A stretch of DNA of 64,000 nt from Flavobacterium sp. MC2016-06 (GCF_009711165.2 NZ_WMID02000003.1:186001-250000), one strand, 5' to 3'; counted from the first letter of the stretch, positions 24,520 through 33,283 are shown. Numbers and translations: made by a program. The notes: generated from the letters alone by a model not told the origin.

Positions 24520-26325
24520 CTATATCGGGATATTAAAAGTAATTCTAGTTCCTTCACCAACAATAGATTTGAAGAAAACGCGGCCGTTTATGTATTGAAT
24601 TCTTTCTTTCATAAACAACAATCCCATTCCAGATTCACTGTTTCGTTTTTTATCGACCGATGTAATGTCAAAACCTTTTCCGTTATCATCAACAATAATA
24701 CTTAGTAAAGTAGGACTGTGCGAAAGCTGGACAATAATATGCGATGATTCGGCATATTTTATGGCGTTATTAATCGCTTCTTGCGTAAGGCGGTAAATAT
24801 TGATTTCGATTAAAGAATCTAAACGCTGTTCAAAATCGGTTTTGTTGTAAAAAAGAATTTCTTTCCCGGTTAGTTTAGAAAGTTCCTGCGTCAATTTTGA
24901 AAGTGACGAAACAATACCATGATCGCTCAATTCTGGAGGCATTAAGTTGAAAGTTGCTGTGCGGACTCCTTTTATAATATCGAGAGAAAGTTTCTTTAAA
25001 TATTCAATTTTCTGAGCCGATTTTTCTCTGTCGTCCAGATTAATACTTTCTAAACTAAATTTTAAACCCGTCAACATTTGCCCGATTCCGTCGTGAATTT
25101 CTTTAGCAATTCGGTTTTGTTCGTTTTCCTGATTTTCAACAATTTTACTCGAAATTACTTTTTGCTGATTGATTTTTTCGGTACTGTTTTCAATATTTAA
25201 TCGTTCAACTTCTCGCTGTGCTTTTTTACGTTCGGTAATATTAAAACAAACAATTAAAAGTTCAAGTTCGTTTTTTTTAATCGTTACTGGAAACATCGAT
25301 AAATCTAACCATATATTTTGACCTTGCGGATTTGCGATATTAATTTCGCCTTGCCAGCTGCTTCTATGTTTCTCAAAAATAAGACGATCGATATTGATCT
25401 GCTGTTTTTCATCAGTCGTTAAAACCTGAGAAAAAGTCTTGTTAGATGAAAATTTGGTATAATTTAAGAGCTTAGCAAATTTTTCTCCAATATGAATAAT
25501 AGAACCATCGGGTGCAATACGTGCATAAAGCAATGTGTTTTCCATTGCATAATTAAGCGACTTTAATTCTTTTACAGAGTTTTCTTTTATTTCGCTGATA
25601 ATTTCGGTATCGTATGCTAATTTTAAAGCTTTCTTTTCAGATGAAAGAAGCTTTGCAATTAAGCGTTCTATTTTTTTATTCGTAGGTTTGAAAATGAATA
25701 AAAACTCGAGAAGTAAAACCAGAAGTGTAAAACCAAAAATTAGATATTCGGTTTTGCGTTGCTGCGTTACTTTTTCATGAGCTTCTATATCATATTGACT
25801 CACAATTTGATTCATTTTAGAAAGAAAAACACTTTCGTTTTTTAAAATAATCTGTACTAGTTTTTGATTATTTGTAGTACTGTTTTTCTGTTTTAAATTT
25901 GAAAGATATAAATCAACCGATGCTGCAATAGCATTAAAACTAGGTTTTATTTCAGTGTATAATTTAGCCAGTGTTTCGCTTTTTTCTTTAGGGAAAACCA
26001 AGCTGTCATTGCCATTTTCCAGTGCGTTTTGATTGGTTTCCCAAGTTGTAAGAACCTTTTTTAAATGCGAGATTTCGGGATTTTGAGTAGTGTCTGCAAC
26101 ATAGTTTAAGATCAAAACTTCTTTTACAATTTTCTGGCTCAGCATTCTTTGTTTACCCGAAAAATTGATGATTTTAGAATCGCTTAATTGCTGCTTTAAG
26201 TTGTATTGAATTAAAACCTGACTTAAAATAATGGTTATAGCAATTGTCCAGAGTGCAAAAAAATACAGACGGCGTAAATTTTTGAATGTAATTTTATCTG
26301 CAGCTTCTTGATTGCTTTTTTTCAT
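24520..26325 (-). CDS. NarX-like sensor histidine kinase with PilJ/NarX-type sensory domain
   Basis: The order of parts in 601 residues is: transmembrane helix 1 (about 20-42), a predicted helical periplasmic domain, transmembrane helix 2 (about 190-212), a PAS-type domain (about 270-370), a HisKA_3 dimerisation domain with the phospho-accepting histidine near 411 (AKEIHDGIGQ) and a C-terminal ATPase (INNAIKYAES, GKGFD, SGMGLLFMKERI). Directly after helix 1, residues 48-64 (SDSKIINFSGKQRMLSQ) match the nitrate-binding P-box of NarX/NarQ, including the Arg of the RM pair. I infer nitrate or nitrite sensing. Its partner is the regulator at 23115-23768. Confidence 0.9.
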   Translation of the reverse strand: MKKSNQEAADKITFKNLRRLYFFALWTIAITIILSQVLIQYNLKQQLSDSKIINFSGKQRMLSQKIVKEVLILNYVADTTQNPEISHLKKVLTTWETNQNALENGNDSLVFPKEKSETLAKLYTEIKPSFNAIAASVDLYLSNLKQKNSTTNNQKLVQIILKNESVFLSKMNQIVSQYDIEAHEKVTQQRKTEYLIFGFTLLVLLLEFLFIFKPTNKKIERLIAKLLSSEKKALKLAYDTEIISEIKENSVKELKSLNYAMENTLLYARIAPDGSIIHIGEKFAKLLNYTKFSSNKTFSQVLTTDEKQQINIDRLIFEKHRSSWQGEINIANPQGQNIWLDLSMFPVTIKKNELELLIVCFNITERKKAQREVERLNIENSTEKINQQKVISSKIVENQENEQNRIAKEIHDGIGQMLTGLKFSLESINLDDREKSAQKIEYLKKLSLDIIKGVRTATFNLMPPELSDHGIVSSLSKLTQELSKLTGKEILFYNKTDFEQRLDSLIEINIYRLTQEAINNAIKYAESSHIIVQLSHSPTLLSIIVDDNGKGFDITSVDKKRNSESGMGLLFMKERIQYINGRVFFKSIVGEGTRITFNIPI

Positions 26326-26391
26326 TCGAAGATAATATTTGTCTTTTTTCAGGAAAATGAAATTCGCTTTTGGCTCCTTTCATATATTAGA

Positions 26392-26976
26392 TTACAATCC
26401 TAAAGAAGCTTTTATTAAGTTTAAGTTTTCTTCAGAATAATTAATTTTCAAGGCTTCTTGATGTCCTTTGTCAGACATTTTATCCCAGGTTTTTTTGATT
26501 ATATTTTTCAGCTTTTCTTCATCGTGTTTGTGTACAAACGGATCAAGATAATACTCTAAAAATACTAGACAAATTACGTCTTCAAGTAATTGAGTTTCTG
26601 CATCTTTTTTAAGTAATTTTTTTTCAATTAAAAAAGAAACACGATCTGTAAAATCTTGATTGTAACCTGCTTTTTCTAAAATTGCAGCAGTAGTTTCGGC
26701 ATGAAATTTTTTCAAATCTCCTCGCCATTTCAGATATCCAACACGATCCATCGGGTACGATTCGCGCGCTACTTTCCATCGGCAGATATGCTGTGCTTTT
26801 GAGGCAATCTGAACTTCTTCAGAAGCTTCTGGTTCAAACTGCATCAGCTTTTCGTACATCCTGTTAGAATACAATAATTCTTTTGGATATTCAGTATTTT
26901 GGTCTGTTTCGATGTTCGGATCTTGTGCATTTTCTGCATCAATCCATTCGCTTGCTTTTTGAAAAGGTGTATTCAT
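26392..26976 (-). CDS. DUF4202 family protein
   Basis: A soluble protein of 194 residues matching the DUF4202 pattern: LLYSNRMYEKL, ASKAQHICRW, YPMDRVGYLKWRGDLKKFHA, EDVICLVFLEYY and KTWDKMSDKGHQEAL. The ordered histidines and acidic residues (QHICRW, FHAE, EDV) look like those of a diverged HD-type metal-dependent domain, but no activity is known to me. It lies 66 bases upstream of the kinase start, on the same strand, and downstream of nirD, so it belongs to the nitrite gene cluster. The function can only be tied to nitrite or sulfite assimilation by context. Confidence 0.85.
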   Translation of the reverse strand: MNTPFQKASEWIDAENAQDPNIETDQNTEYPKELLYSNRMYEKLMQFEPEASEEVQIASKAQHICRWKVARESYPMDRVGYLKWRGDLKKFHAETTAAILEKAGYNQDFTDRVSFLIEKKLLKKDAETQLLEDVICLVFLEYYLDPFVHKHDEEKLKNIIKKTWDKMSDKGHQEALKINYSEENLNLIKASLGL

Positions 26977-27024
26977 TTTTTTGGTTGAGATAATAGATTT
27001 TCAAAGATACTCAAATAAGTTTTT

Positions 27025-27136
27025 TATCGCCACGAATTTCACGAATCTACACGAATTAAATTAGTGAAATTGGTGAAATTCGTGGCGATAAATAAGCTTT
27101 TTTTGGTAAATCCGTTTAATCTGTGAAATCTGTGGC
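27025..27136. repeat. Palindromic spacer, GCCACGAATTTCAC family
   Basis: TATCGCCACGAATTTCAC (27025-27042) pairs perfectly with its complement at 27073-27090. A related ATCTGTGAAATCTGTGGCA half follows at 27118-27136. It sits between nirD and the DUF4202 gene. Confidence 0.85.
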
Positions 27137-27143
27137 ATATAAA

Positions 27144-27521
27144 TTAATCTAAAAAACCAACAAATACTTCATCTTCAATCACCTTAATTGGATAGGTTGC
27201 AATTTTATAATCGTCACCATTTAGGTTAGAACCGTCAACAAGAGAGAAGGTTTTTTTATGCATCGGGCAGGCAATTTTCGGAATATCATCCGCTGATCCT
27301 GTCATTCCTCTTGATAAAACCATTTCCATTTTGTGCGGACAAGCGTTTTGGCAGGCGTACCATTCGTTGCGGCGTGTAAAATTAAAAATCGCAATTTGTT
27401 TGTTTTTGTATTTAATGCAGCCGCCGCGGTTAGTAGGGAAGTCACTTACATTTCCAGCTTTAAACCATATTTTGGCTTCGTTCGGGTGTACGGTTTCGTA
27501 TTGATTTAAAATTTCTTCCAT
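27144..27521 (-). CDS. nirD: Nitrite reductase small subunit NirD (Rieske-type)
   Basis: A 125-residue Rieske-fold protein with both ligand pairs, CPHK and CPMHKKTF, so it should bind a [2Fe-2S] cluster (many NirD proteins of enterobacteria have lost it). It is the small partner of NirB and helps pass electrons from NADH to the siroheme centre. It lies 293 bases downstream of nirB on the same strand, and a palindromic repeat (27663-27793) fills most of this gap. Residues around CIKYKNKQIAIFNF and YACQNACPHKMEM fit the NirD family. Location is cytoplasmic. Confidence 0.93.
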   Translation of the reverse strand: MEEILNQYETVHPNEAKIWFKAGNVSDFPTNRGGCIKYKNKQIAIFNFTRRNEWYACQNACPHKMEMVLSRGMTGSADDIPKIACPMHKKTFSLVDGSNLNGDDYKIATYPIKVIEDEVFVGFLD

Positions 27522-27662
27522 TTGAATGTATTTTTAGGTCCTGTTTCTTATCCCTCCTTTTTACAATCAAGAGAGTTGATGGCGCAGTAAAAAAGAGGGT
27601 AAGAAGGACAGCAAACGTTAATGATATTTTTTTCTTTTTTTTGGAGCTTTATTTTCTTTTTT

Positions 27663-27793
27663 AACACATAGGAACATAGGTTTTTTTATTTTAAAAGTGA
27701 ATAGAAAGAAACCCGTTTCCTCACATAGCTATGTGTATATATGCAAGTGAAACGCCTCTTTTGAGCAACTAAATTCTATGTGTCTATGTGTTT
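27663..27793. repeat. Palindromic element, ACACATAGGAACATAG family
   Basis: AACACATAGGAACATAG (27663-27679) is repeated as an imperfect inverted copy, CTATGTGTCTATGTGTT, at the right end. The ends flank ~95 bases containing a second small palindrome (ACATAGCTATGT, 27723-27734). It lies in the nirB-nirD gap and has no gene. Confidence 0.7.
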
Positions 27794-27814
27794 AATTTTT
27801 TTATTAAGTGAGAT

Positions 27815-30328
27815 TTAAGACCAAGATTTTGGCATTTTTTGATCTCTTAACGGAACAAAGACTGCGTTATCATCTTTATCATCAGAATTTATAAAGTGGT
27901 TGAAACGTTTCAATAATCTTGGTTTTTCTAGTACTTGTTTCCATTCACATTCAAAAGTATCGACCAAAGTTGCCATTTCAGCTTCAAGCGTTTCACAGAT
28001 TCCTAAACTGTCTTCGATGATAACTTCTTTCAAATATTCTAAACCACCGTCTAATTTTTCCAACCAAGTCGAAGTTCTAATTAGCGGACCAGCTGTACGG
28101 ATGTAATACATTAAAAAGCGATCCATATATTTGATAACCGTTGCTTTGTCTATTTTTTCTGCCAATAAAACGGCGTGTTTTGGATTTGCACCACCATTTC
28201 CAGCGATGTATAAATTCCATCCGCCTTCAACAGCAATTAATCCGAAATCTTTGCCGCGTGCTTCTGCGCATTCGCGAATGCAGGCTGAAACACCGCCTTT
28301 TAATTTGTGTGGAGAACGAATTCCTTTATATCTGTTTTCAAGTTCGATTGCAAATCCGGCGCTGTCGTCCATTCCGTAACGGCACCAAGCATTTCCAACA
28401 CAGCTTTTTACGGCACGAAGTGATTTTCCGTAAGCGTGACCACTTTCAAAACCATTATCAATTAAGATTTTCCAGATTTTTGGTAAATCACTCAAATGCG
28501 CTCCGAATAAATCGACACGTTGTGCGCCCGTAATTTTAGTATATAAATCAAATTGTTTGGCAACTTCTCCAATGACGATTAATTTCTCGGCAGTAATTTC
28601 ACCACCGGCGACTCTTGGCACAACAGAATAGGTTCCGTTTCTTTGAATATTAGCTAAAAATCGATCGTTTGTATCTTGCGTTGTTATGTGTTTATTTGCT
28701 GTATCATTATAAATACTAGAAAAAATGGAAGCAACTACAGGTTTACAAACTTCGCAGCCATCTCCTTTACCGTGATGATCAATTACATCATAGAAATTTT
28801 CATATTTATTGATTTTTACTAAGTCAAATAATTCTTGACGTGTATAGCTAAAATGCTCGCAGATAACTTCTTTTACTTCTTTTCCTAATGATTTTTGAGT
28901 TGCTTTAACCAAATCAGAAACCATTGGTTTACATCCTCCACAGCCAGAAGTTGCTTTGGTTGCTTTGACAACATCTGAAAAAGTTGCACAGCTTTCGTCT
29001 AAAATTTTACAGCAGATTGTGCCTTTAGTTACATTTTCGCAAGAACAAATAACGGCTGTGTCTGGCAGATCCATAACGCTTCCTAAAGAAGAACCTTCAG
29101 AACCGTCGCGTGAACCTAAAATTAGATCTTCTGGATTTTTAGGCAAAGCCATTGCATTGCTGTAAATCTGAAAAAGTGAATTGTAATCACTAGAATCTCC
29201 AACTAAAATACCTCCAAGTAAAGTTTTGGAATCTTTTGTAACGTTGATTCTTTTGTAAACACCGCTCAATTTATTCTCGTAAATGATCGCAGTAACATTT
29301 TCATTTTCGACAAAAGGATCACCAAAACTCGCAACTTCAACACCAATTAATTTTAATTGTGTAGACATATCGATGGTTTCTCTCATGGTTTTAGTACCAT
29401 TTAAGATTTGCTCGGCAGCAACATCAGCCATTTCGTAACCTGGAGCAACAAGTCCGTAAATGTTTTGATTGTAAAGCGCTGCTTCGCCTATAGCAAAAAT
29501 AGAAGGATCTGATGTTTGCATCTGATTGTTTACCACAATTCCGCCTCTTAAACCGACGTCAAGTCCTGAAACTCGAGCTAATTCGTCGCGAGGTTTAATT
29601 CCGGCAGAAATAACCAGCATGTCAACTTTTAACAATTCTTCGTTTGCAAACATCATTCCCGTTATGCATGTTTCTCCGTCAATATATTGCGTTGCTTTGT
29701 TAAGATGAATTCCAATATTTAGTTCTTCTATTTTAGATTGTAACATGTCACTCGCGCCTTTGTCCAGCTGTCTTGGCATTAATCTTGGCGCAAATTCTAC
29801 TACATGTGGATTTAAACCTAAATCGCGAACGGCTTTTGCTGCTTCAAGACCTAATAGTCCTCCGCCCAAAACGGCTGCTTCTGTAGCGCCTTTTTGTTTT
29901 ATTTTTTTGGCGTAAGCCATAATTGCATCTAGATCTTCGATGGTACGATATACAAAAACACCTTCTTTTTCTACACCATCAATTGGCGGAACAAAGGCAG
30001 ACGATCCAGTTGCTAGAACTAAGTAGTCGTACGTATGTGTTTTTTCTAGATGTGTATGTATTGTTTTTTCACCTCGATTAATATCAGTAATTAATTCAGA
30101 AGTATTTAAAGTAATATTGTTTTCTGCATACCACTGACTTGTTGATAATGAAAGATCGTCAGCTGTTTTACCTCCAAAGTATTCACTTAAGTGAACTCTG
30201 TCATAAGCACGTCTTGGCTCTTCGCCAAATACGGTAATTTGATACTTTTCCTGTCCTGATTTTGCAATGAATTTTTCGCAAAATTTATAACCTACCATTC
30301 CGTTTCCAACTACTATTACTTTAATCAT
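27815..30328 (-). CDS. nirB: NADH-dependent nitrite reductase large subunit NirB
   Basis: The full-length enzyme (837 residues) reduces nitrite to ammonium with six electrons. The N-terminal FAD/NADH domain shows VVGNGMVGYKFCE, LVLATGSSAFVPP and AVLGGGLLGLEAA. Two BFD-type cysteine domains follow (CSCENV...CGGC and CEHF...CEVC). The siroheme/[4Fe-4S] part has the ferredoxin-like half-domain (TGAQRVDLFG) and the cluster ligands CVGNAWC and CIREC. Siroheme comes from the SUMT gene at 7271. The promoter has the same NarL-type inverted repeat as narK and the nitrate reductase. Spacing to nirD is unusually wide because of a repeat. Confidence 0.96.
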   Translation of the reverse strand: MIKVIVVGNGMVGYKFCEKFIAKSGQEKYQITVFGEEPRRAYDRVHLSEYFGGKTADDLSLSTSQWYAENNITLNTSELITDINRGEKTIHTHLEKTHTYDYLVLATGSSAFVPPIDGVEKEGVFVYRTIEDLDAIMAYAKKIKQKGATEAAVLGGGLLGLEAAKAVRDLGLNPHVVEFAPRLMPRQLDKGASDMLQSKIEELNIGIHLNKATQYIDGETCITGMMFANEELLKVDMLVISAGIKPRDELARVSGLDVGLRGGIVVNNQMQTSDPSIFAIGEAALYNQNIYGLVAPGYEMADVAAEQILNGTKTMRETIDMSTQLKLIGVEVASFGDPFVENENVTAIIYENKLSGVYKRINVTKDSKTLLGGILVGDSSDYNSLFQIYSNAMALPKNPEDLILGSRDGSEGSSLGSVMDLPDTAVICSCENVTKGTICCKILDESCATFSDVVKATKATSGCGGCKPMVSDLVKATQKSLGKEVKEVICEHFSYTRQELFDLVKINKYENFYDVIDHHGKGDGCEVCKPVVASIFSSIYNDTANKHITTQDTNDRFLANIQRNGTYSVVPRVAGGEITAEKLIVIGEVAKQFDLYTKITGAQRVDLFGAHLSDLPKIWKILIDNGFESGHAYGKSLRAVKSCVGNAWCRYGMDDSAGFAIELENRYKGIRSPHKLKGGVSACIRECAEARGKDFGLIAVEGGWNLYIAGNGGANPKHAVLLAEKIDKATVIKYMDRFLMYYIRTAGPLIRTSTWLEKLDGGLEYLKEVIIEDSLGICETLEAEMATLVDTFECEWKQVLEKPRLLKRFNHFINSDDKDDNAVFVPLRDQKMPKSWS

Positions 30329-30340
30329 GATTTCTTTAAT

Positions 30341-30389
30341 TAAGTATTACTACGCAAATATAAGTATTTATACTTATTAAAATACGTAA
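30341..30389 (-). promoter_or_regulatory. nirB promoter region with perfect 8-2-8 inverted repeat and extra half-sites
   Basis: ATAAGTAT-TT-ATACTTAT at 30360-30377 is a perfect inverted repeat. Half-sites TAAGTAT (30341-30347) and ATACGTAA (30382-30389) flank it, and another ATAAGTAT lies at 30427-30434. TATATTTG on the minus strand (30355-30362) fits TAnnTTTG; the repeat is centred 10 bp upstream of it, one helical turn closer than at narK. Confidence 0.65.
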
Positions 30390-30512
30390 TTTTTTTGTTT
30401 TTTTGTTGAAAATATAACCGTTCTAAATAAGTATTTTATCGTAGTCTTTTGTTTATAAGGGTTTCAGACTGTTTTTGAAGAATAGAAATTTTTAAAAATG
30501 TATTATTTTTCT

Positions 30513-30520
30513 TAAATTTG
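30513..30520 (+). promoter_or_regulatory. Possible minus-7 element of the COG3650/META gene
   Basis: TAAATTTG fits TAnnTTTG and lies 86 bases before the ATG at 30606. No convincing minus-33 element is seen. Confidence 0.35.
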
Positions 30521-30605
30521 AGATAGTTCTTTAGTAAGCGATAGAAAAATTACATAGATTAAGTTGACTTTTAACTTAGTTTTTCATGAACTAAATTTTA
30601 ATCAA

Positions 30606-31370
30606 ATGAAAAAAAAACTTTTATTATGTGTCTTAACATTGCTGATGTTAAGCTGTAAATCAACTGTAAATCAAAGTTCTGATAAAAAGGAAACTGCTTT
30701 AGCAGGAAATTCTGAAGAAGAAGATATGACTGTTTATTTTAAAGGTGCTGGAAATGAACCATCTTGGGGATTGAAAATAGGGAAGGAGAAAACAGTTTTT
30801 ACATCGACGATTGGCGGATTGGAATCATTGACTTTTGATTCTGTTGAACCTATTAAAGCGATGGATGCTAATGTTAAGATGTATAAAGTAAAAAATACAA
30901 ACGTATCGGCAACGATTACTATTCAGCAGCTCGATTGTCAGGATTCTAAGTCTGGAGCAATTTCTCCATATTCTGTAAAAGTCGAAATGAAGAATAAAAC
31001 CTTAAGTGGATGTGGTAAATATATTACTGATTACCGCTTGCATGATATTTGGGTTTTGGAAGAATTAAACGGCTTTAAAGTTTTTGCTTCCGATTTTCAA
31101 AAAGAAATGCCTAGAATAGAAATTCATGCCGCAGAAAATAGATTTATGGGATTTGGAGGCTGTAATTCTATAAATGGAAGTATTTTTTATGAGAAAGATC
31201 TTTTAAGATTTACTAATGTTGTTTCGACTCTTATGGCTTGTGCTCCGGGAAATAAAGAAAGTGAATTTGTAAAAGCCTTGCAAAGTACAACGACTTATTC
31301 TATTGGTGATAATAGACTTACATTATCAAATCCCTCGGGTAAGTTATTGGTCTTTAAGAAAGTCGATTAA
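30606..31370 (+). CDS. Lipoprotein with COG3650-like and META (HslJ-like) domains
   Basis: The start is ATG 30606 (MKKKLLLCVLTLLMLSCKS), which gives a lipoprotein signal with lipobox LMLSC; a TTG 42 bases upstream would spoil the signal. The mature protein has two domains. First comes a segment with FKGAGNEPSWGLKIG and a cysteine-bearing C-terminal strand (QQLDCQDSKSG ... LSGCGKYI), like the COG3650 family. A META domain follows (WVLEELNGFKVFA, GFGGCNSINGSIF, MACAPGNKESEFVKAL). META proteins of this type (HslJ) are envelope or stress proteins of uncertain biochemistry. The next gene carries a related META domain, suggesting duplication. Confidence 0.85.
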   Translation: MKKKLLLCVLTLLMLSCKSTVNQSSDKKETALAGNSEEEDMTVYFKGAGNEPSWGLKIGKEKTVFTSTIGGLESLTFDSVEPIKAMDANVKMYKVKNTNVSATITIQQLDCQDSKSGAISPYSVKVEMKNKTLSGCGKYITDYRLHDIWVLEELNGFKVFASDFQKEMPRIEIHAAENRFMGFGGCNSINGSIFYEKDLLRFTNVVSTLMACAPGNKESEFVKALQSTTTYSIGDNRLTLSNPSGKLLVFKKVD

Positions 31371-31442
31371 GTTCAGATTATAATATGTCTTATAATGGTT
31401 TAAATATGACTTATAGTATATATTAATGGTATAGCGATAAAA

Positions 31443-31450
31443 TACTTTTG
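31443..31450 (+). promoter_or_regulatory. Minus-7 element of the second META gene
   Basis: TACTTTTG fits TAnnTTTG and would place the transcript start about 23 bases before the ATG at 31480. Confidence 0.5.
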
Positions 31451-31479
31451 TAAAATAAAACTTATATTATTTATTTTAC

Positions 31480-31914
31480 ATGAAAAAGATTTTAATGTTA
31501 TTTATTGCTGTATCATTGTTTTACAGCTGTAAATCAAGTAAAGCTACTAATTCTGTGGCTTCGACAAATGAAAGTACAATTGAAAAGAAATTACAACACA
31601 CCTGGATTTTAGAAAATTTAAACGGAAAAGTAATCACTGACAAAGATTTTTCAACTGCTCCAAAAATTGAAATGACTTCGTCAAATTTTTCTGGTTCAAC
31701 AGGATGTAACGGTATTAAAGGAAACTTGTTGGCTAAAGATGCTGGTAAACTTCAGTTTATGAACCTTACTTCTGAAACTAAAAAATGTGAAGCAAAAAAA
31801 GAAGCTGAATTTTTACAGTTATTAAAAACAACTTCTAGTTATTCTATTGAGAATAATAAGCTTTATCTTTCTAATCAGTTTGGACTGACAATGTCTTTCA
31901 AAAAAGGTAACTAA
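31480..31914 (+). CDS. META-domain (HslJ-like) lipoprotein
   Basis: A 144-residue protein with a lipoprotein signal (LMLFIAVSLFYSCKS, lipobox cysteine near residue 18) and one META domain (TWILENLNGKVITDKDF, GSTGCNGIKGNLL, TKKCEAKKEAEFLQLL, YSIENNKLYLSN). It is homologous to the C-terminal domain of the preceding protein but lacks that protein's first domain. It has its own promoter-like box and a strong terminator, so it is probably transcribed alone. It should be anchored in the envelope; its biochemical role is not known. Confidence 0.88.
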   Translation: MKKILMLFIAVSLFYSCKSSKATNSVASTNESTIEKKLQHTWILENLNGKVITDKDFSTAPKIEMTSSNFSGSTGCNGIKGNLLAKDAGKLQFMNLTSETKKCEAKKEAEFLQLLKTTSSYSIENNKLYLSNQFGLTMSFKKGN

Positions 31915-31945
31915 ATTAAAAGGTTAGTTAAAAAAAATTGTAATA

Positions 31946-31971
31946 AAAATGGGATAGTAATATCCCATTTT
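31946..31971. terminator. Bidirectional terminator
   Basis: AAAATGGGATA and TATCCCATTTT form an 11-bp perfect stem with a GTAA loop, flanked by A and T runs, between convergent genes. Confidence 0.9.
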
Positions 31972-32002
31972 TTGTTTTTATATAATTTGTTCTGTATGAG
32001 AA

Positions 32003-33283
32003 TTATTCCAACTCTTCGGGTTTTTCCTCCTCTTCCTCTTCAATAAAATCAAGTTCTAACGCTCTTACAGTCTGTACAGCATTTCCGGCTATACCGCGAA
32101 TTGATCCGTACATTCCTAAAGTATTATGAACTACTTTTTCGATTTGTTTTTCGCGTTGTTTCCAGATTCGCTGCATCGCTCTTTTCTCAGAATCCAGATC
32201 ACTTTGCATTTGTGTAAAACCTTCTACAATACCTTCTACTTGTAAACGAAATTCGTTGCTTGTTAAAAAATCATACAACATCGACATTTTATCGCCTTTG
32301 TTTTCCTGTGCCTGAACAGCGTGACTTACTTGTATTAGGGACTGACGTAAAACAGCGCTTAAGCCTTTAAATTCTTCGTATGTGCAAATCCAGATTCCGT
32401 CGCGCATTCCCATTCTGTCCATTCCGGCTGGCATGACTTCGGTAACTAAAACACCAATATTGGCTTTTTTAGTTCTAATATCATTTTTAAATTTCTCGAT
32501 CCAAGCGGGTTGAAAAGCTTTCGTACGTTTACTTTCGTAGTAAATAGAACCGCAGTTTTGCAATTCACGAGTATTAACAATCTGAAGACAATCGGCACCG
32601 TTTGCACCTTTTTTAACTTCGTCGATACTATCAAGCGGAAAATTATTGGCCAGCCATTCTTCAATCGCTAATTCCATAACTTCACCTTGCAATTGCATAG
32701 AACCTTGTTCTTGTTTGCGTTTCATTTCCTCAATCAGTTTTTTCTGATCGTCAGATTGCTTTTGGTATTCTTTTATTTTTAACTCGTTTTTTTCTTCTTC
32801 TTGTTTCCTGATTTTGTCTCTTTCAAGTAGTAAAGTTGCATTGAGCTGCTTTTGAGATTCAGCTTCGATGGCTTCTTTCATTTCCAGTTTTTCACGCTGT
32901 AATTTGGCAATTTCACCTTGCATTTTATTAAGCTCCCGAATTTTTTCCGATTTTTCAGAAAGTTCTTTTTCCATTAAAAGCAAACGATCTTTATTTTCTT
33001 CGTCAAGTTTGATTTTTACTTTTTCGGTGATTTCTTTTTCGGCTGTTTTTTTCTCGCGCTCCAAACGTTCTGCAAAAAGTTCGTTTTCTTGTTTCTTTTT
33101 AGCTTCAAATTCTAATTTGGCTTTTTCAAACTGCTCGTTTTTAAGCTCTAATTCTTTGGTTTGAGCATTTGCTTTTTGTTGATATTCTTTACGAATGCTG
33201 TCTTCTAATTGATGTTTTAGAATATCATTTACATCGATTGTTGTGCCGCAATTTGGACACAGAATTGAAGATTGTTCAGCCAT
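32003..33283 (-). CDS. DUF2130 family coiled-coil protein
   Basis: A 426-residue protein. The N terminus has a CPNCG half zinc-ribbon. Residues ~30-210 are a long charged coiled coil (repeated K/E/Q heptads). The C-terminal ~200 residues are the DUF2130 domain (GEVMELAIEEWLANNFPLD, VKKGANGADCLQIV, YYESKRTKAFQPAWIEKF, GVLVTEVMPAGM). The E..E-K pattern of that domain recalls RmuC-like or restriction-endonuclease-like folds, which is an inference. It ends in an acidic tail. It is monocistronic, convergent with the META gene, and its upstream spacer holds a palindromic repeat. Function is unknown. Confidence 0.85.
   Translation of the reverse strand: MAEQSSILCPNCGTTIDVNDILKHQLEDSIRKEYQQKANAQTKELELKNEQFEKAKLEFEAKKKQENELFAERLEREKKTAEKEITEKVKIKLDEENKDRLLLMEKELSEKSEKIRELNKMQGEIAKLQREKLEMKEAIEAESQKQLNATLLLERDKIRKQEEEKNELKIKEYQKQSDDQKKLIEEMKRKQEQGSMQLQGEVMELAIEEWLANNFPLDSIDEVKKGANGADCLQIVNTRELQNCGSIYYESKRTKAFQPAWIEKFKNDIRTKKANIGVLVTEVMPAGMDRMGMRDGIWICTYEEFKGLSAVLRQSLIQVSHAVQAQENKGDKMSMLYDFLTSNEFRLQVEGIVEGFTQMQSDLDSEKRAMQRIWKQREKQIEKVVHNTLGMYGSIRGIAGNAVQTVRALELDFIEEEEEEKPEELE

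Noticed and set aside
24360..24563. Minus-strand open frame of 67 codons in the repeat block
   Set aside because: It is made of heptamer and palindromic repeat sequence and overlaps the end of the kinase gene.
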